Assembly (NCBI GenBank): GCA_031285625.1
Contig: JAITVV010000073.1
Coordinates: 50,357-114,356, forward strand
Direction: 5' to 3'
DNA length: 64,000 nt
DNA from: Prevotella sp.
Lineage (GTDB): Bacteria; Bacteroidota; Bacteroidia; Bacteroidales; Dysgonomonadaceae
The notes below the pieces were generated by a model, which was not told the origin of the DNA, searched no databases, and saw only the letters and a list, made by a program, of their open reading frames with translations. Below, piece after piece: positions 17,901 to 25,883 of this stretch. The stretch's first letter is position 1. The number at the start of each line of letters is the position of its first letter. A program made the position numbers and the translations under genes.

Positions 17901-19628
17901 ATGAAACTAACCTATAAACAACGCATATTTTTCTACTTCTTTATCATATTTGCTCTGTTTGCAGTGTGCATAATTATATTTGAGCAAAGGGAAGAAAAAG
18001 CACAACGCACACAGGCATTGGAAGACCGCCTCGACAGTTATGCCGATATGATTCATTTATATATGGATCAATATCAATTAACTGACAGCAATATAGTAGA
18101 AATACAAACATTAGCCAAAGCAATGCCTCTGGATATACGTATTACTATTATTGATGAATCGGGAAAAGTAACCTTTGACAAAGACATTGAGAATTTCAAT
18201 TCTCTGGAAAACCATATGGACCGTCCCGAAATTCGAAATGCATCTTATCTGGGGAAAGGTTCCAACATCCGTATGTCAGCTTCTACCCATCATGAGTATT
18301 TATATTACGCCAAACAATACAAAGGATATTATGTGCGTGTTGCTCTGCCATATACAATTGAAACAAAGAGCATGTTAAAAGCAGATAATCTGTTTATCTA
18401 TATTGTGCTTGGTATGTTTATTATCGTCTTACTTTTATTAAACTATGTTGCCGGAAGGTTTGGTGGCTCGATATCACAACTTAAAAATCTGGCAGTAAAG
18501 ATAAAAGAGGATAAGCCCCTGCCGGAAAAAATTGCATTTCCGGATGATGAGTTAGGCGAAATAGGTAACCAGTTAGTATCTATGCTGAAACAAAAAGAAA
18601 GGAGTAAACGCGAAATAGAGTTGGAGCGCGAGAAACTGATACAGCACTTTCATTATTCGCAAGAAGGTATATGTATATTCGACCGTGACATAAGGAAGGT
18701 ATATGCCAATACAAATTTCTTCCAATACTTTAATTTCATTGTTGAGCAGCCTGTATTTAATTTGGAGGCCATAATTAAGGAACAAGTTTTTGATCCGGCT
18801 ATTGAATTCATAAACAAACGAAAAGAAGGAGATAACTACCATACCTACCAGATAAAAAAGAATGGAAAAACATTCTCTATACAGACAATTGTATTTGAAG
18901 ATGATAGCTTTGAAATCACAATTAAGGATATAAGTAAGACGGAGAAAACGCGCCAATTAAAACAGGAGATGACCAATAATATAGCACATGAGCTACGTAC
19001 ACCTGTTACCAGCCTGAGGGGATATCTGGAAACATTGGATACGCAAACTCTTCCAGCAGATAAGCAGACACAATTTATTCACCGTGCCTATCAGCAAACA
19101 ATCAGGTTGTCTAATCTTATTGAGGATGTGAGCCTGATAAGCAAGATGGAAGAGGCTCCAACTCAGTTTGCAATGGAGAAAGTAAATATGTCTCAATTAA
19201 TTAACGATGTACGAATAGATCTTACGGACAAATTAAAAGAGAACGATATACAGTTACTTGTATCAATAAAAGATGATCTGGTAATAAATGGTAACTATAC
19301 CCTACTCTACTCTATATTCCGCAACCTGATGGATAACTCAATCGGCTATGCCGGACAACATATATTTATAGATATAAATAACTATATGGAGGATCAGGAA
19401 TATATCTACTTCTCATACTTCGATACGGGAAAAGGAGTTGATGAACAATACCTGCCCCGCTTATTCGAACGTTTCTACCGCGTCAATGAAGGTCGAACAC
19501 GTGACACCGGAGGATCAGGGCTTGGGCTATCCATTGTTAGAAACGCAGTGCTTTTTCACAAAGGAGAGATACAAGTAAGGAATCACTCAGGAGGTGGACT
19601 GGAATTCTTCTTTACATTGAAGAAATAA
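17901..19628 (+). CDS. phoR: PhoR-type sensor histidine kinase
   Basis: The protein has 575 residues. Two membrane segments (about residues 10-28 and 163-183) enclose a periplasmic domain of about 130 residues. A HAMP-like linker and a PAS-like domain (about 245-345, with SQEGICIFDRDIRKVYANT) follow. The HisKA domain carries NIAHELRTPVTSLRGYLETL with His363, and the ATPase domain has NLMDNSI (N box), DTGKGVDEQYLPRLFERFYR (G1/F boxes) and GGSGLGLSI (G2). It lies 23 bases after its regulator. The PAS domain and the link with phoU match PhoR kinases, which are controlled by the Pst-PhoU complex rather than by free phosphate. Confidence 0.9.
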   Translation: MKLTYKQRIFFYFFIIFALFAVCIIIFEQREEKAQRTQALEDRLDSYADMIHLYMDQYQLTDSNIVEIQTLAKAMPLDIRITIIDESGKVTFDKDIENFNSLENHMDRPEIRNASYLGKGSNIRMSASTHHEYLYYAKQYKGYYVRVALPYTIETKSMLKADNLFIYIVLGMFIIVLLLLNYVAGRFGGSISQLKNLAVKIKEDKPLPEKIAFPDDELGEIGNQLVSMLKQKERSKREIELEREKLIQHFHYSQEGICIFDRDIRKVYANTNFFQYFNFIVEQPVFNLEAIIKEQVFDPAIEFINKRKEGDNYHTYQIKKNGKTFSIQTIVFEDDSFEITIKDISKTEKTRQLKQEMTNNIAHELRTPVTSLRGYLETLDTQTLPADKQTQFIHRAYQQTIRLSNLIEDVSLISKMEEAPTQFAMEKVNMSQLINDVRIDLTDKLKENDIQLLVSIKDDLVINGNYTLLYSIFRNLMDNSIGYAGQHIFIDINNYMEDQEYIYFSYFDTGKGVDEQYLPRLFERFYRVNEGRTRDTGGSGLGLSIVRNAVLFHKGEIQVRNHSGGGLEFFFTLKK

Positions 19629-19651
19629 TTATATCATCCCTTATAATATAA

Positions 19652-19683
19652 TAGTCCAAATTGATTAAATTTGGGCTATTTTT
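19652..19683 (+). terminator. rho-independent terminator after the pst-pho operon
   Basis: TAGTCCAAATT (19652-19662) pairs with AATTTGGGCTA (19668-19678) with one G-U pair, loop GATTA, followed by TTTTT. It ends just before the next gene at 19696. Confidence 0.75.
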
Positions 19684-19695
19684 AAATTTAAGCAT

Positions 19696-20493
19696 ATGAT
19701 AAACCTAGAACAACTTACTTCAAAAGTTTGTGAGATAGCTATTGAAGGAGGAAAATACCTGGCCAGCGAAAGAAAGACATTTCAGAAAGATAAAGTCATA
19801 GAGAAAGGGTCTCACGACTATGTTTCGTATGTAGATAAAGAAACCGAAAAGCTTCTTGTAAAAAAGTTATCCGAACTATTACCGGAAGCCACTTTCATCA
19901 CAGAAGAGAAGACAGTTAAATTTGAAGAAAAAGACTATTGCTGGATTATAGATCCTCTGGATGGAACAACAAACTATATTAATGACAATACTCCGTATTG
20001 CGTAAGTATAGCATTAAGCCATAAATCAGAGTTACTGATTGGTGTTATATACGAAGTATGTAGAGATGAATGTTTCTATGCATGGAAAGACGGTAAAGCC
20101 TATCTGAATGGAACACAGATTCATGTATCAGATAAAGGCTCATTGAATCAATCATTTGTAGAGTTAGGACTACCATATAATGCAAAAGCATATAAACCTG
20201 TAATAAATCACTTAATGGATGAGCTGTATGGAAGAGCTTCTTGCATCCGTATCAACGGATCGGCAGCAAGCGACCTGTGCTATGTCGCAGCAGGCAGGTT
20301 TGACCTCTATATAGAAGCGTATATCAATATCTGGGACTTTGCTGCAGGAGCATTAATTGTACAGGAAGCAGGAGGAAATATAACTAATTTTTCAGGAGAA
20401 GATTTCATGAAAGGGCATCATATTGTGGCTTCGAATACTTTAGTACATAATGAGGCAGTAAAATTATTAACTCCCTTTCTTGGTAGTTTATAA
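19696..20493 (+). CDS. inositol monophosphatase family protein (SuhB-like)
   Basis: The protein has 265 residues, the usual length. Metal-binding motifs are all present: ITEEKT (Glu), IIDPLDGTTNY (Asp86 and Asp89) and NIWDFAAGALIVQEAGG near the C-terminus. These define Mg2+-dependent, Li+-sensitive phosphatases that act on myo-inositol-1-phosphate and similar sugar phosphates or nucleotides. Members of the family also include CysQ and fructose-1,6-bisphosphatase types, so the substrate is open. The gene follows the phosphate operon after a terminator, and its own terminator follows, so it is probably an independent unit. Confidence 0.85.
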   Translation: MINLEQLTSKVCEIAIEGGKYLASERKTFQKDKVIEKGSHDYVSYVDKETEKLLVKKLSELLPEATFITEEKTVKFEEKDYCWIIDPLDGTTNYINDNTPYCVSIALSHKSELLIGVIYEVCRDECFYAWKDGKAYLNGTQIHVSDKGSLNQSFVELGLPYNAKAYKPVINHLMDELYGRASCIRINGSAASDLCYVAAGRFDLYIEAYINIWDFAAGALIVQEAGGNITNFSGEDFMKGHHIVASNTLVHNEAVKLLTPFLGSL

Positions 20494-20512
20494 GTAGTTA
20501 TCAGACAAAAAG

Positions 20513-20549
20513 AAAACCGCCTATAATTTAAAAGATCATAGACGGTTTT
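20513..20549. terminator. hairpin between convergent genes, probable bidirectional terminator
   Basis: AAAACCGCCTAT (20513-20524) pairs with ATAGACGGTTTT (20538-20549) with one mismatch and a 13-base loop. A-run and T-run flanks suit both directions: the phosphatase gene from the left and uxaA from the right. Confidence 0.65.
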
Positions 20550-20662
20550 GCAGTTACTATTCATATAAACCCATAAAACCTATTAACCATAGTAGTATAT
20601 TGAAATATTGAAACTTTGTCATAAAGACAAGCTATCAAATCAATTAGCTAACAAACAGCATA

Positions 20663-22150
20663 TTACAGAGTCACCCCTGTTTTAAAGATAGCAATCTCTT
20701 TAAATCCTGTTTCTTCGTGTTTCAGTTGTTTACCATCACAAACTTCGACTGTGAAGTTTATAAAGTCAGCCAGAACGGTTTCCATACTTTTTCCTTCAAG
20801 TAAGGCTCCGGCATTAAAATCAATCCAGTTTTTCTTGAAGTTATATAACTTGGAATTGGTCGAAATCTTCATTGTAGGGACAAACGATCCGAACGGAGTT
20901 CCACGGCCGGTGGTAAACAATACAATCTGGCAACCGGACATAGCCAAAGCAGAGGCAGCAACAAGGTCATTGCCCGGAGCATTCAATAAGTTCAGACCAT
21001 GCTTAGTGACAGGCTGAGAGTAATCCAATACATCTACAACTTCCGAATTCCCTCCTTTTTGTGTACACCCCAAAGATTTATCTTCAAGTGTTGTGATTCC
21101 CCCCGCTTTATTTCCCGGTGAAGGATTTTCATATATCGGCTGGTCAAACTTGCGGAAATAATGCTTAAAGTTATTGATAAGCAACACTGTGTCATCAAAT
21201 ACTTTTTCGGTCTCTGCTCGGTTCATCAATATGGTCTCTGCACCAAACATTTCAGGTACTTCCGTTAGTATGCTTGTTCCCCCCTGTGCTATAAGCCAGT
21301 CAGAGAACTGCCCTACAAGAGGATTTGCTGTAATTCCTGAGAATCCGTCGCTACCGCCACATTTTAGTCCGACTTTAAGTTTCGATAATGGAAGAGGTTC
21401 ACGTTTATCATTACGCATATTTTCTACAAGTTCCTTCATCATCTGAAATCCTGTTTCCACCTCATCTTCAACCTCCTGGGATATCAGGAACTTTACACGT
21501 TTCTCGTCCCATTCACCCATAACCTTCTTGAAGTCGGATTGCTGATTGTTTTCACAACCTAAGCTTAGAACTAGTACGCCTCCGGCATTCGGATGTTTAG
21601 CCAATGCTGCCAGCGCTTTCTGTGTATTTACATGATCATCTCCAAGTTGGGAGCAGCCATAGTTATGTGTATAAACCCTTATATCATCTATATGCGATAC
21701 ATCAAGCTCAGCCTTTATACGATTGATGATAGCTTGTGCCTGCCCGTTTACACAACCTACGGTAGGAACAATCCACAATTCGTTGCGGATTCCCATCTCA
21801 CCGTTGTAGCGGAGGTAACCATTTATTTTAAGGTTACTTTTTGCAATATCCAGTTTCGGATGAACGGGAATGTAGGTATATTGCAGGTCATCATGCAAAT
21901 TAGTTTTCACATTATGTGTATGCACATGTTCGCCGGTATGTATGTCAACCGTAGCATGCCCGATAGGATAGCCATATTTGATCACGTCATCATCCTCTTT
22001 TATCTCCTTGATGGCAAACTTATGTCCTGTGGGAATAGGATTCTGTATAGTAACCGATACCCCGTCAATATTCAGTGCCTCTCCTTCATTAAGGTCTGCT
22101 ATGGCTACACATACATTATCCGTAGATGCTATTTTTAGATATTTATTCAT
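20663..22150 (-). CDS. uxaA: altronate dehydratase (UxaA)
   Basis: The protein has 495 residues. An N-terminal SAF domain (about residues 8-95, with GHKFAIKEI and GYPIGHATVDI) precedes the large catalytic domain with GYLRYNGEMGIRN, VGCVNGQAQ, THNYGCSQLGDDH, LKCGGSDGFSGITANP and GCQIVLFTTGRGTPFGS. Conserved cysteines in these segments are expected to bind the iron cofactor. It removes water from D-altronate to give 2-keto-3-deoxygluconate (KDG), the point where the galacturonate and unsaturated-uronate branches meet. Its upstream region carries a GTGACA-repeat promoter motif. uxaB lies 134 bases upstream on the same strand. Confidence 0.93.
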   Translation of the reverse strand: MNKYLKIASTDNVCVAIADLNEGEALNIDGVSVTIQNPIPTGHKFAIKEIKEDDDVIKYGYPIGHATVDIHTGEHVHTHNVKTNLHDDLQYTYIPVHPKLDIAKSNLKINGYLRYNGEMGIRNELWIVPTVGCVNGQAQAIINRIKAELDVSHIDDIRVYTHNYGCSQLGDDHVNTQKALAALAKHPNAGGVLVLSLGCENNQQSDFKKVMGEWDEKRVKFLISQEVEDEVETGFQMMKELVENMRNDKREPLPLSKLKVGLKCGGSDGFSGITANPLVGQFSDWLIAQGGTSILTEVPEMFGAETILMNRAETEKVFDDTVLLINNFKHYFRKFDQPIYENPSPGNKAGGITTLEDKSLGCTQKGGNSEVVDVLDYSQPVTKHGLNLLNAPGNDLVAASALAMSGCQIVLFTTGRGTPFGSFVPTMKISTNSKLYNFKKNWIDFNAGALLEGKSMETVLADFINFTVEVCDGKQLKHEETGFKEIAIFKTGVTL

Positions 22151-22185
22151 TTTTATATTGACTTGTTATTTAACTCGTTATTCTA

Positions 22186-22231
22186 AAAAGGTGACAAAAG
22201 TAACAGGTTTTGCTCGTTTTTTGTTTGTTAC
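22186..22231 (-). promoter_or_regulatory. uxaA promoter with GTRACA repeats
   Basis: On the minus strand TACTTTTG (22195-22202) matches the -7 consensus, 44 bases before the uxaA ATG. On the plus strand it is embedded in GTGACAAAAGTAACA (22191-22205), and an inverted TGTTAC lies at 22226-22231, so GTAACA and TGTTAC flank the expected -33 region. The direct repeat is shared with the regions at 11213 and 51014. Confidence 0.5.
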
Positions 22232-22284
22232 CTTTATGTAACTTTCCAGCCCAATTAATCTGATATATATAATAGATAATTTTT

Positions 22285-23730
22285 TTAGCTTATTATATCC
22301 CTGAGTGCGCTCATCATGCCTTTATCCAGAATTGATTCCACATCTTTTGTCACTTCTTCTATAAAGTGAGGTACTTCTGTAAAATTCTCCTTCCACATTT
22401 CTTTATTATTGACAATACCTGTTACCCATGCCTTGATATTGTTGCGGTCATAGGTATTTTGGATAAAATCAATAAATTCCGGTGTATCGTTCGGGATAAA
22501 ATTCTTAGCTGCCGCCGATTGCCCTGAGTACAGCACAAGCATAGCAGCGAACGAAAACGTTGTCAGATAAGCATTCTTGCCTAGTTTCTTGCAATTATCA
22601 TATACCGTAGGATAATCACGCGTTTCCCATTTAGAGACAGAGTTTAGCGAGATATCTTTCAGGTAATGTTTCAGATACGGGTTGTAGAAGCGTTCCAGTA
22701 TCTTGGCTGCAAATGCTTTCAGTTCGGCCGGATCTTCATCGATACATGGCAAAACTTCATCGGCAACCATTTTGTTGATATACTTTTCTACTTCAGGTGA
22801 ATTAAATGCATCCATAACTGTTTCGCAACCCAGTTGCAAAGCTACAGGAACCATTGCTGTATGCGACCCGTTCAATATACGTACTTTCTTGGCGCGGAAC
22901 GCTTTTATATCATCCATAAACAAGACGTTCAATCCGGCTTTATCCAATGGAAATTTTTCTTTGATGATGCTGTCTCCGCCAATTGCCCATACATGGAAGT
23001 ATTCACCTTTTACAACCAGATTATCGTCGAATCCGATCTCTTCTTTTATTTCGTTGATGTTTTCGCGTGGAAATCCGGGTACAATGCGGTCTACCAATGT
23101 ATCATAGAAATGGCAAGCCGTATTTACCCAGTTTATAAAACCTTCTTCCAGCTGATTTTGTTTTGCGTGTTTTAATACATATTCGCGAAGTGTAGAACCA
23201 TTATCCTCAATTAATTCACAGCATATGATAAGAAGACCTTTATTTTGATCACCATTGAATTTTTTATATCGTTTATGAAGTAATGCCGTCATCTTTGCAG
23301 GAAAAGATTTAGGAGGCTCTGCATTCAGATCGTCCCCTTCTTCGTAGCGTATCCCGGCTTCCGTAGTATTGGATATTATCATTTCCAGCTCTTCACTTAA
23401 GAAAAGTTTCTCATACTCGGCATATTCACAATACGGATTCATTATATCCATTATACTTTTTACCAAAGCTATCTCTTTTACGGGCTTTTTATCTTTTATT
23501 CCCTCCAGATAGACATGGTACATACAATCCTGAGCTTTGAATATATTAGCTATTTCCTGCCCCTGAGCTATGGGTTGTACAGCAATAATTCCGTGGTTCA
23601 TCACACCTGCATTATTTGCTTTATCTATCATCCAGTCTACAAAGCAGCGAAGAAAATTGCCTTCGCCGAATTGAAGTATCTTTACAGGTAAATCTTGCTT
23701 CTCTACTGTCGTTCTATTAAGTTGTTTCAT
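22285..23730 (-). CDS. uxaB: tagaturonate reductase (UxaB)
   Basis: The protein has 481 residues of the mannitol-dehydrogenase superfamily. ILQFGEGNFLRCFVDWMID at the start is the NAD-binding opening of UxaB, and KKVRILNGSHTAMVPVA is the conserved catalytic-region motif containing the key Lys/Asn/His. It reduces D-tagaturonate to D-altronate with NADH, feeding uxaA just downstream. Its start is 8 bases from the stop of the DUF4861 gene upstream on the same strand, so that gene and uxaB are probably one transcript. UxaC, which makes tagaturonate from galacturonate, is encoded far away at 46378 in the plus-strand part of the locus. Confidence 0.93.
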   Translation of the reverse strand: MKQLNRTTVEKQDLPVKILQFGEGNFLRCFVDWMIDKANNAGVMNHGIIAVQPIAQGQEIANIFKAQDCMYHVYLEGIKDKKPVKEIALVKSIMDIMNPYCEYAEYEKLFLSEELEMIISNTTEAGIRYEEGDDLNAEPPKSFPAKMTALLHKRYKKFNGDQNKGLLIICCELIEDNGSTLREYVLKHAKQNQLEEGFINWVNTACHFYDTLVDRIVPGFPRENINEIKEEIGFDDNLVVKGEYFHVWAIGGDSIIKEKFPLDKAGLNVLFMDDIKAFRAKKVRILNGSHTAMVPVALQLGCETVMDAFNSPEVEKYINKMVADEVLPCIDEDPAELKAFAAKILERFYNPYLKHYLKDISLNSVSKWETRDYPTVYDNCKKLGKNAYLTTFSFAAMLVLYSGQSAAAKNFIPNDTPEFIDFIQNTYDRNNIKAWVTGIVNNKEMWKENFTEVPHFIEEVTKDVESILDKGMMSALRDIIS

Positions 23731-23738
23731 GGCATGTA

Positions 23739-24965
23739 TTATTTAGTTGTAAGTATATTATATGTTACCAGACTATTCAGTCTATTTAGTACCTCATCTA
23801 TGCAACGTTGCAAGTCTTCTTTTGTTCTGACCGGTTCTTTATCCAGTTCCCATGTCGGCATAAAATAGTATTCTACATATCCGTTCTGCGGAGTAAATAC
23901 CATAATATGGTTAAGTGTATCCTCTGTAATTTCTTTTATCTGGGCTGTGGGCGCAAACACCACAAGTCCCTGCATATCATTATTCAGGCTTTGCTGTCCA
24001 AATGTGGCAATATATGACCATTTACTGTTTTTATCATTGCTCACCAGTAATTCGGCTTTTTTACTCTTTATAATCCCTGTAGTAATATTATCAATCTCTT
24101 TATCTATCAGCAATTCCATATGTGATGCCCTGCTACCTGCATCTATTGATATCAGGGAGCTCAAATCACATTTCGTTCCATTAGCATCCCATCCATAATA
24201 AATAGTCTTCACCTGGGAACGTATTTTACCATCTGCCGGAATATAGCAGACTATACTATCTTTTTTCTCCACCCGTACTGCTTTTTCTCCATTCCATACA
24301 GCGATTGATCCCACTCCTAATGCCTTACCGACTTTCAGGTTATCCATTCCCCAATCAGACATATGATGATATTTTTCAAAATCATCTATGCCAACAGCAG
24401 GCAGAATAATATCAGAAGTTTTTTTACCGAATACATCGATTGCATTCCGGTTATCCAGATAAAAACGAAATGCTACTTTATCGTTTTCCCAACCGGGCCC
24501 TTCATATTTTATATAATATGAATGATCACGAAAATCACCGGGTAATGTTATATAATTTGGTTTAGCCCATGAAAAAAGACTATCCTGTTTGCTATTATAA
24601 TATGGTCTGTTAATCTTATGGGATAATTCGGCATATGTCCGTTTAGGATAATCAGGTACCAACCCTTTTTGCAATTGTATAACTAATTCCTCGTTGGCTT
24701 GCATCTTCTCAATGGGGATTATTGCTTTTACAGTCCCTTTTATATCTGTTATGACTTCAACAGGAACACTCCTGTTGTTTATTAGGGCAATATAATTTCC
24801 TAAAGATAATTTAAGATCCTTTACCGGAATTTCCAATGTGTAATCCAAAACTGCCTGATTCGAATTATTTTTCACAGAAATAGTTTGTGCTGACAGGGTT
24901 ACCTGTATCAGTAAAACCGAACAGAGAAAAAACAAAACTCTATAGACTAAAGAAAAATTACTCAT
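23739..24965 (-). CDS. DUF4861 family secreted protein (first copy)
   Basis: The protein has 408 residues from the ATG at 24965 (MSNFSLVYRVLFFLC), which gives a proper signal peptide ending near TLSAQ; a longer frame starting at 25016 would bury it. The mature protein looks beta-rich. WENDKVAFRFYL, GKALGVGSIAVWNGEK and SIDAGSRASHMELLIDKEI match segments of the second copy at 48699 and mark the DUF4861 family. Function is unknown. The position directly before uxaB, with a second member in the uxaC-kduI-kdgK operon, ties it to uronate use. The signal peptide suggests action outside the cytoplasm, perhaps on the oligosaccharide before uptake. Confidence 0.7.
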   Translation of the reverse strand: MSNFSLVYRVLFFLCSVLLIQVTLSAQTISVKNNSNQAVLDYTLEIPVKDLKLSLGNYIALINNRSVPVEVITDIKGTVKAIIPIEKMQANEELVIQLQKGLVPDYPKRTYAELSHKINRPYYNSKQDSLFSWAKPNYITLPGDFRDHSYYIKYEGPGWENDKVAFRFYLDNRNAIDVFGKKTSDIILPAVGIDDFEKYHHMSDWGMDNLKVGKALGVGSIAVWNGEKAVRVEKKDSIVCYIPADGKIRSQVKTIYYGWDANGTKCDLSSLISIDAGSRASHMELLIDKEIDNITTGIIKSKKAELLVSNDKNSKWSYIATFGQQSLNNDMQGLVVFAPTAQIKEITEDTLNHIMVFTPQNGYVEYYFMPTWELDKEPVRTKEDLQRCIDEVLNRLNSLVTYNILTTK

Positions 24966-25053
24966 GGCTTTAAGGTTATGGTAAATCGCGTTGCCAGAGA
25001 AACAGATATCCGGCATCCGTTAGCAAATATAACAGATGCCATTAATAAATAGA

Positions 25054-25092
25054 GGGGTGAATTTGACTTAAACAATTTCACCCCGTATTTTT
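25054..25092 (+). terminator. hairpin with T-tract on the plus strand
   Basis: GGGGTGAATT (25054-25063) pairs with AATTTCACCCC (25074-25084) with one bulge, and TATTTTTTT follows on the plus strand. The neighbouring genes are all on the minus strand, where the run after the hairpin is only weakly T-rich. It may serve the unknown gene ending at 25153 less efficiently, or stop antisense transcription. Confidence 0.45.
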
Positions 25093-25152
25093 TTGAAACA
25101 ACAAGTTCTAAACAAATTATTCAATATTTATTACTCACTATAACACAACACT

Positions 25153-25749
25153 TTATGTACACCAATAACAATTTTCATTGTCTTCAATATGTGTGTATTG
25201 TACAGTAATATTCTTATCTTTTATCCTTTCATATAATTCTGGATAATAATATCTCGTTTTTTCTAAATTTTCGGCAGATCGCTTCTTTTTCACAGTTGTA
25301 TTATCCCAATCAATCATCTTATAATAATATATTTTTTCTGCTTCTTCTATATTGGAAAATACTTTAGGAATAATAGAATGTCTTTGCTTTTGTGTTATAA
25401 TAGGAAGAGTTTTTGGTATTTTACCATTGAACTCAGAGAAAAACTTGAAAGGAGAAAATTTATTATTTGGATCACTATTTTTCAGTTCTAAAATATCGCA
25501 TAATTTATAATATGTGGGAGTATCTAATATATAGTTTACCAAATAACCATTTACAACATCTATCCAAAGTTGAAAGTTTGATTTTAGCAATAGAAATCCA
25601 AGATTATAAGGAACTGTACCTATATCGAAAAATACATCAAATTCAACACTATTCTTTTTAAACTTAAAAATTGTATAAGTTTCATTTTTTCGTCTAAGTT
25701 GAATATCTAATTCTCTTAAAGCATCTATTTTTATTGTTCTGTTATCCAT
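25153..25749 (-). CDS. unknown protein, possibly DUF6037 family
   Basis: The protein has 198 residues from the ATG at 25749 (MDNRTIKIDAL), chosen because a TATTTTAG box lies just upstream and overlaps the alternative start at 25764. No signal peptide or membrane segment is seen, so it should be cytoplasmic. It is rich in aromatic and charged residues. The segment FSPFKFFSEFNGKIPK and the C-terminal ENCYWC remind me of the DUF6037 family, but I am not certain. Base composition is even more AT-rich than the neighbours. It interrupts the pectin locus between uxaB and the hybrid regulator and has no visible link to pectin, so it may be an insertion. Confidence 0.55.
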   Translation of the reverse strand: MDNRTIKIDALRELDIQLRRKNETYTIFKFKKNSVEFDVFFDIGTVPYNLGFLLLKSNFQLWIDVVNGYLVNYILDTPTYYKLCDILELKNSDPNNKFSPFKFFSEFNGKIPKTLPIITQKQRHSIIPKVFSNIEEAEKIYYYKMIDWDNTTVKKKRSAENLEKTRYYYPELYERIKDKNITVQYTHIEDNENCYWCT

Positions 25750-25800
25750 TGTACTAAAATACAAATTAATTAAATAAATATCTGATAATTAGCAGTAAAT

Positions 25801-25852
25801 ATTTCTCTTATATATTTCTCTTATATATTTCTCTTATATATTTCTCTTATAT
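25801..25852. repeat. four perfect tandem copies of a 13-base unit
   Basis: ATTTCTCTTATAT is repeated four times without a mismatch from 25801 to 25852, with a degenerate fragment after it. It lies between the stop of the hybrid regulator (25884) and the start of the unknown gene (25749), 52 bases upstream of that start. Perfect repeats imply recent expansion or slippage. Confidence 0.9.
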
Positions 25853-25883
25853 ACTTCTATTCAAAACTAAAAGTGATAATTAC

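Noticed and set aside
21593-22138. 181-residue open frame antisense to uxaA
   Set aside because: It is fully covered by a strongly supported gene and has no family-like motif or start signal.
25801-25852. Possible CRISPR array
   Set aside because: The 13-base units are directly adjacent with no spacers, and no cas gene is in the window.
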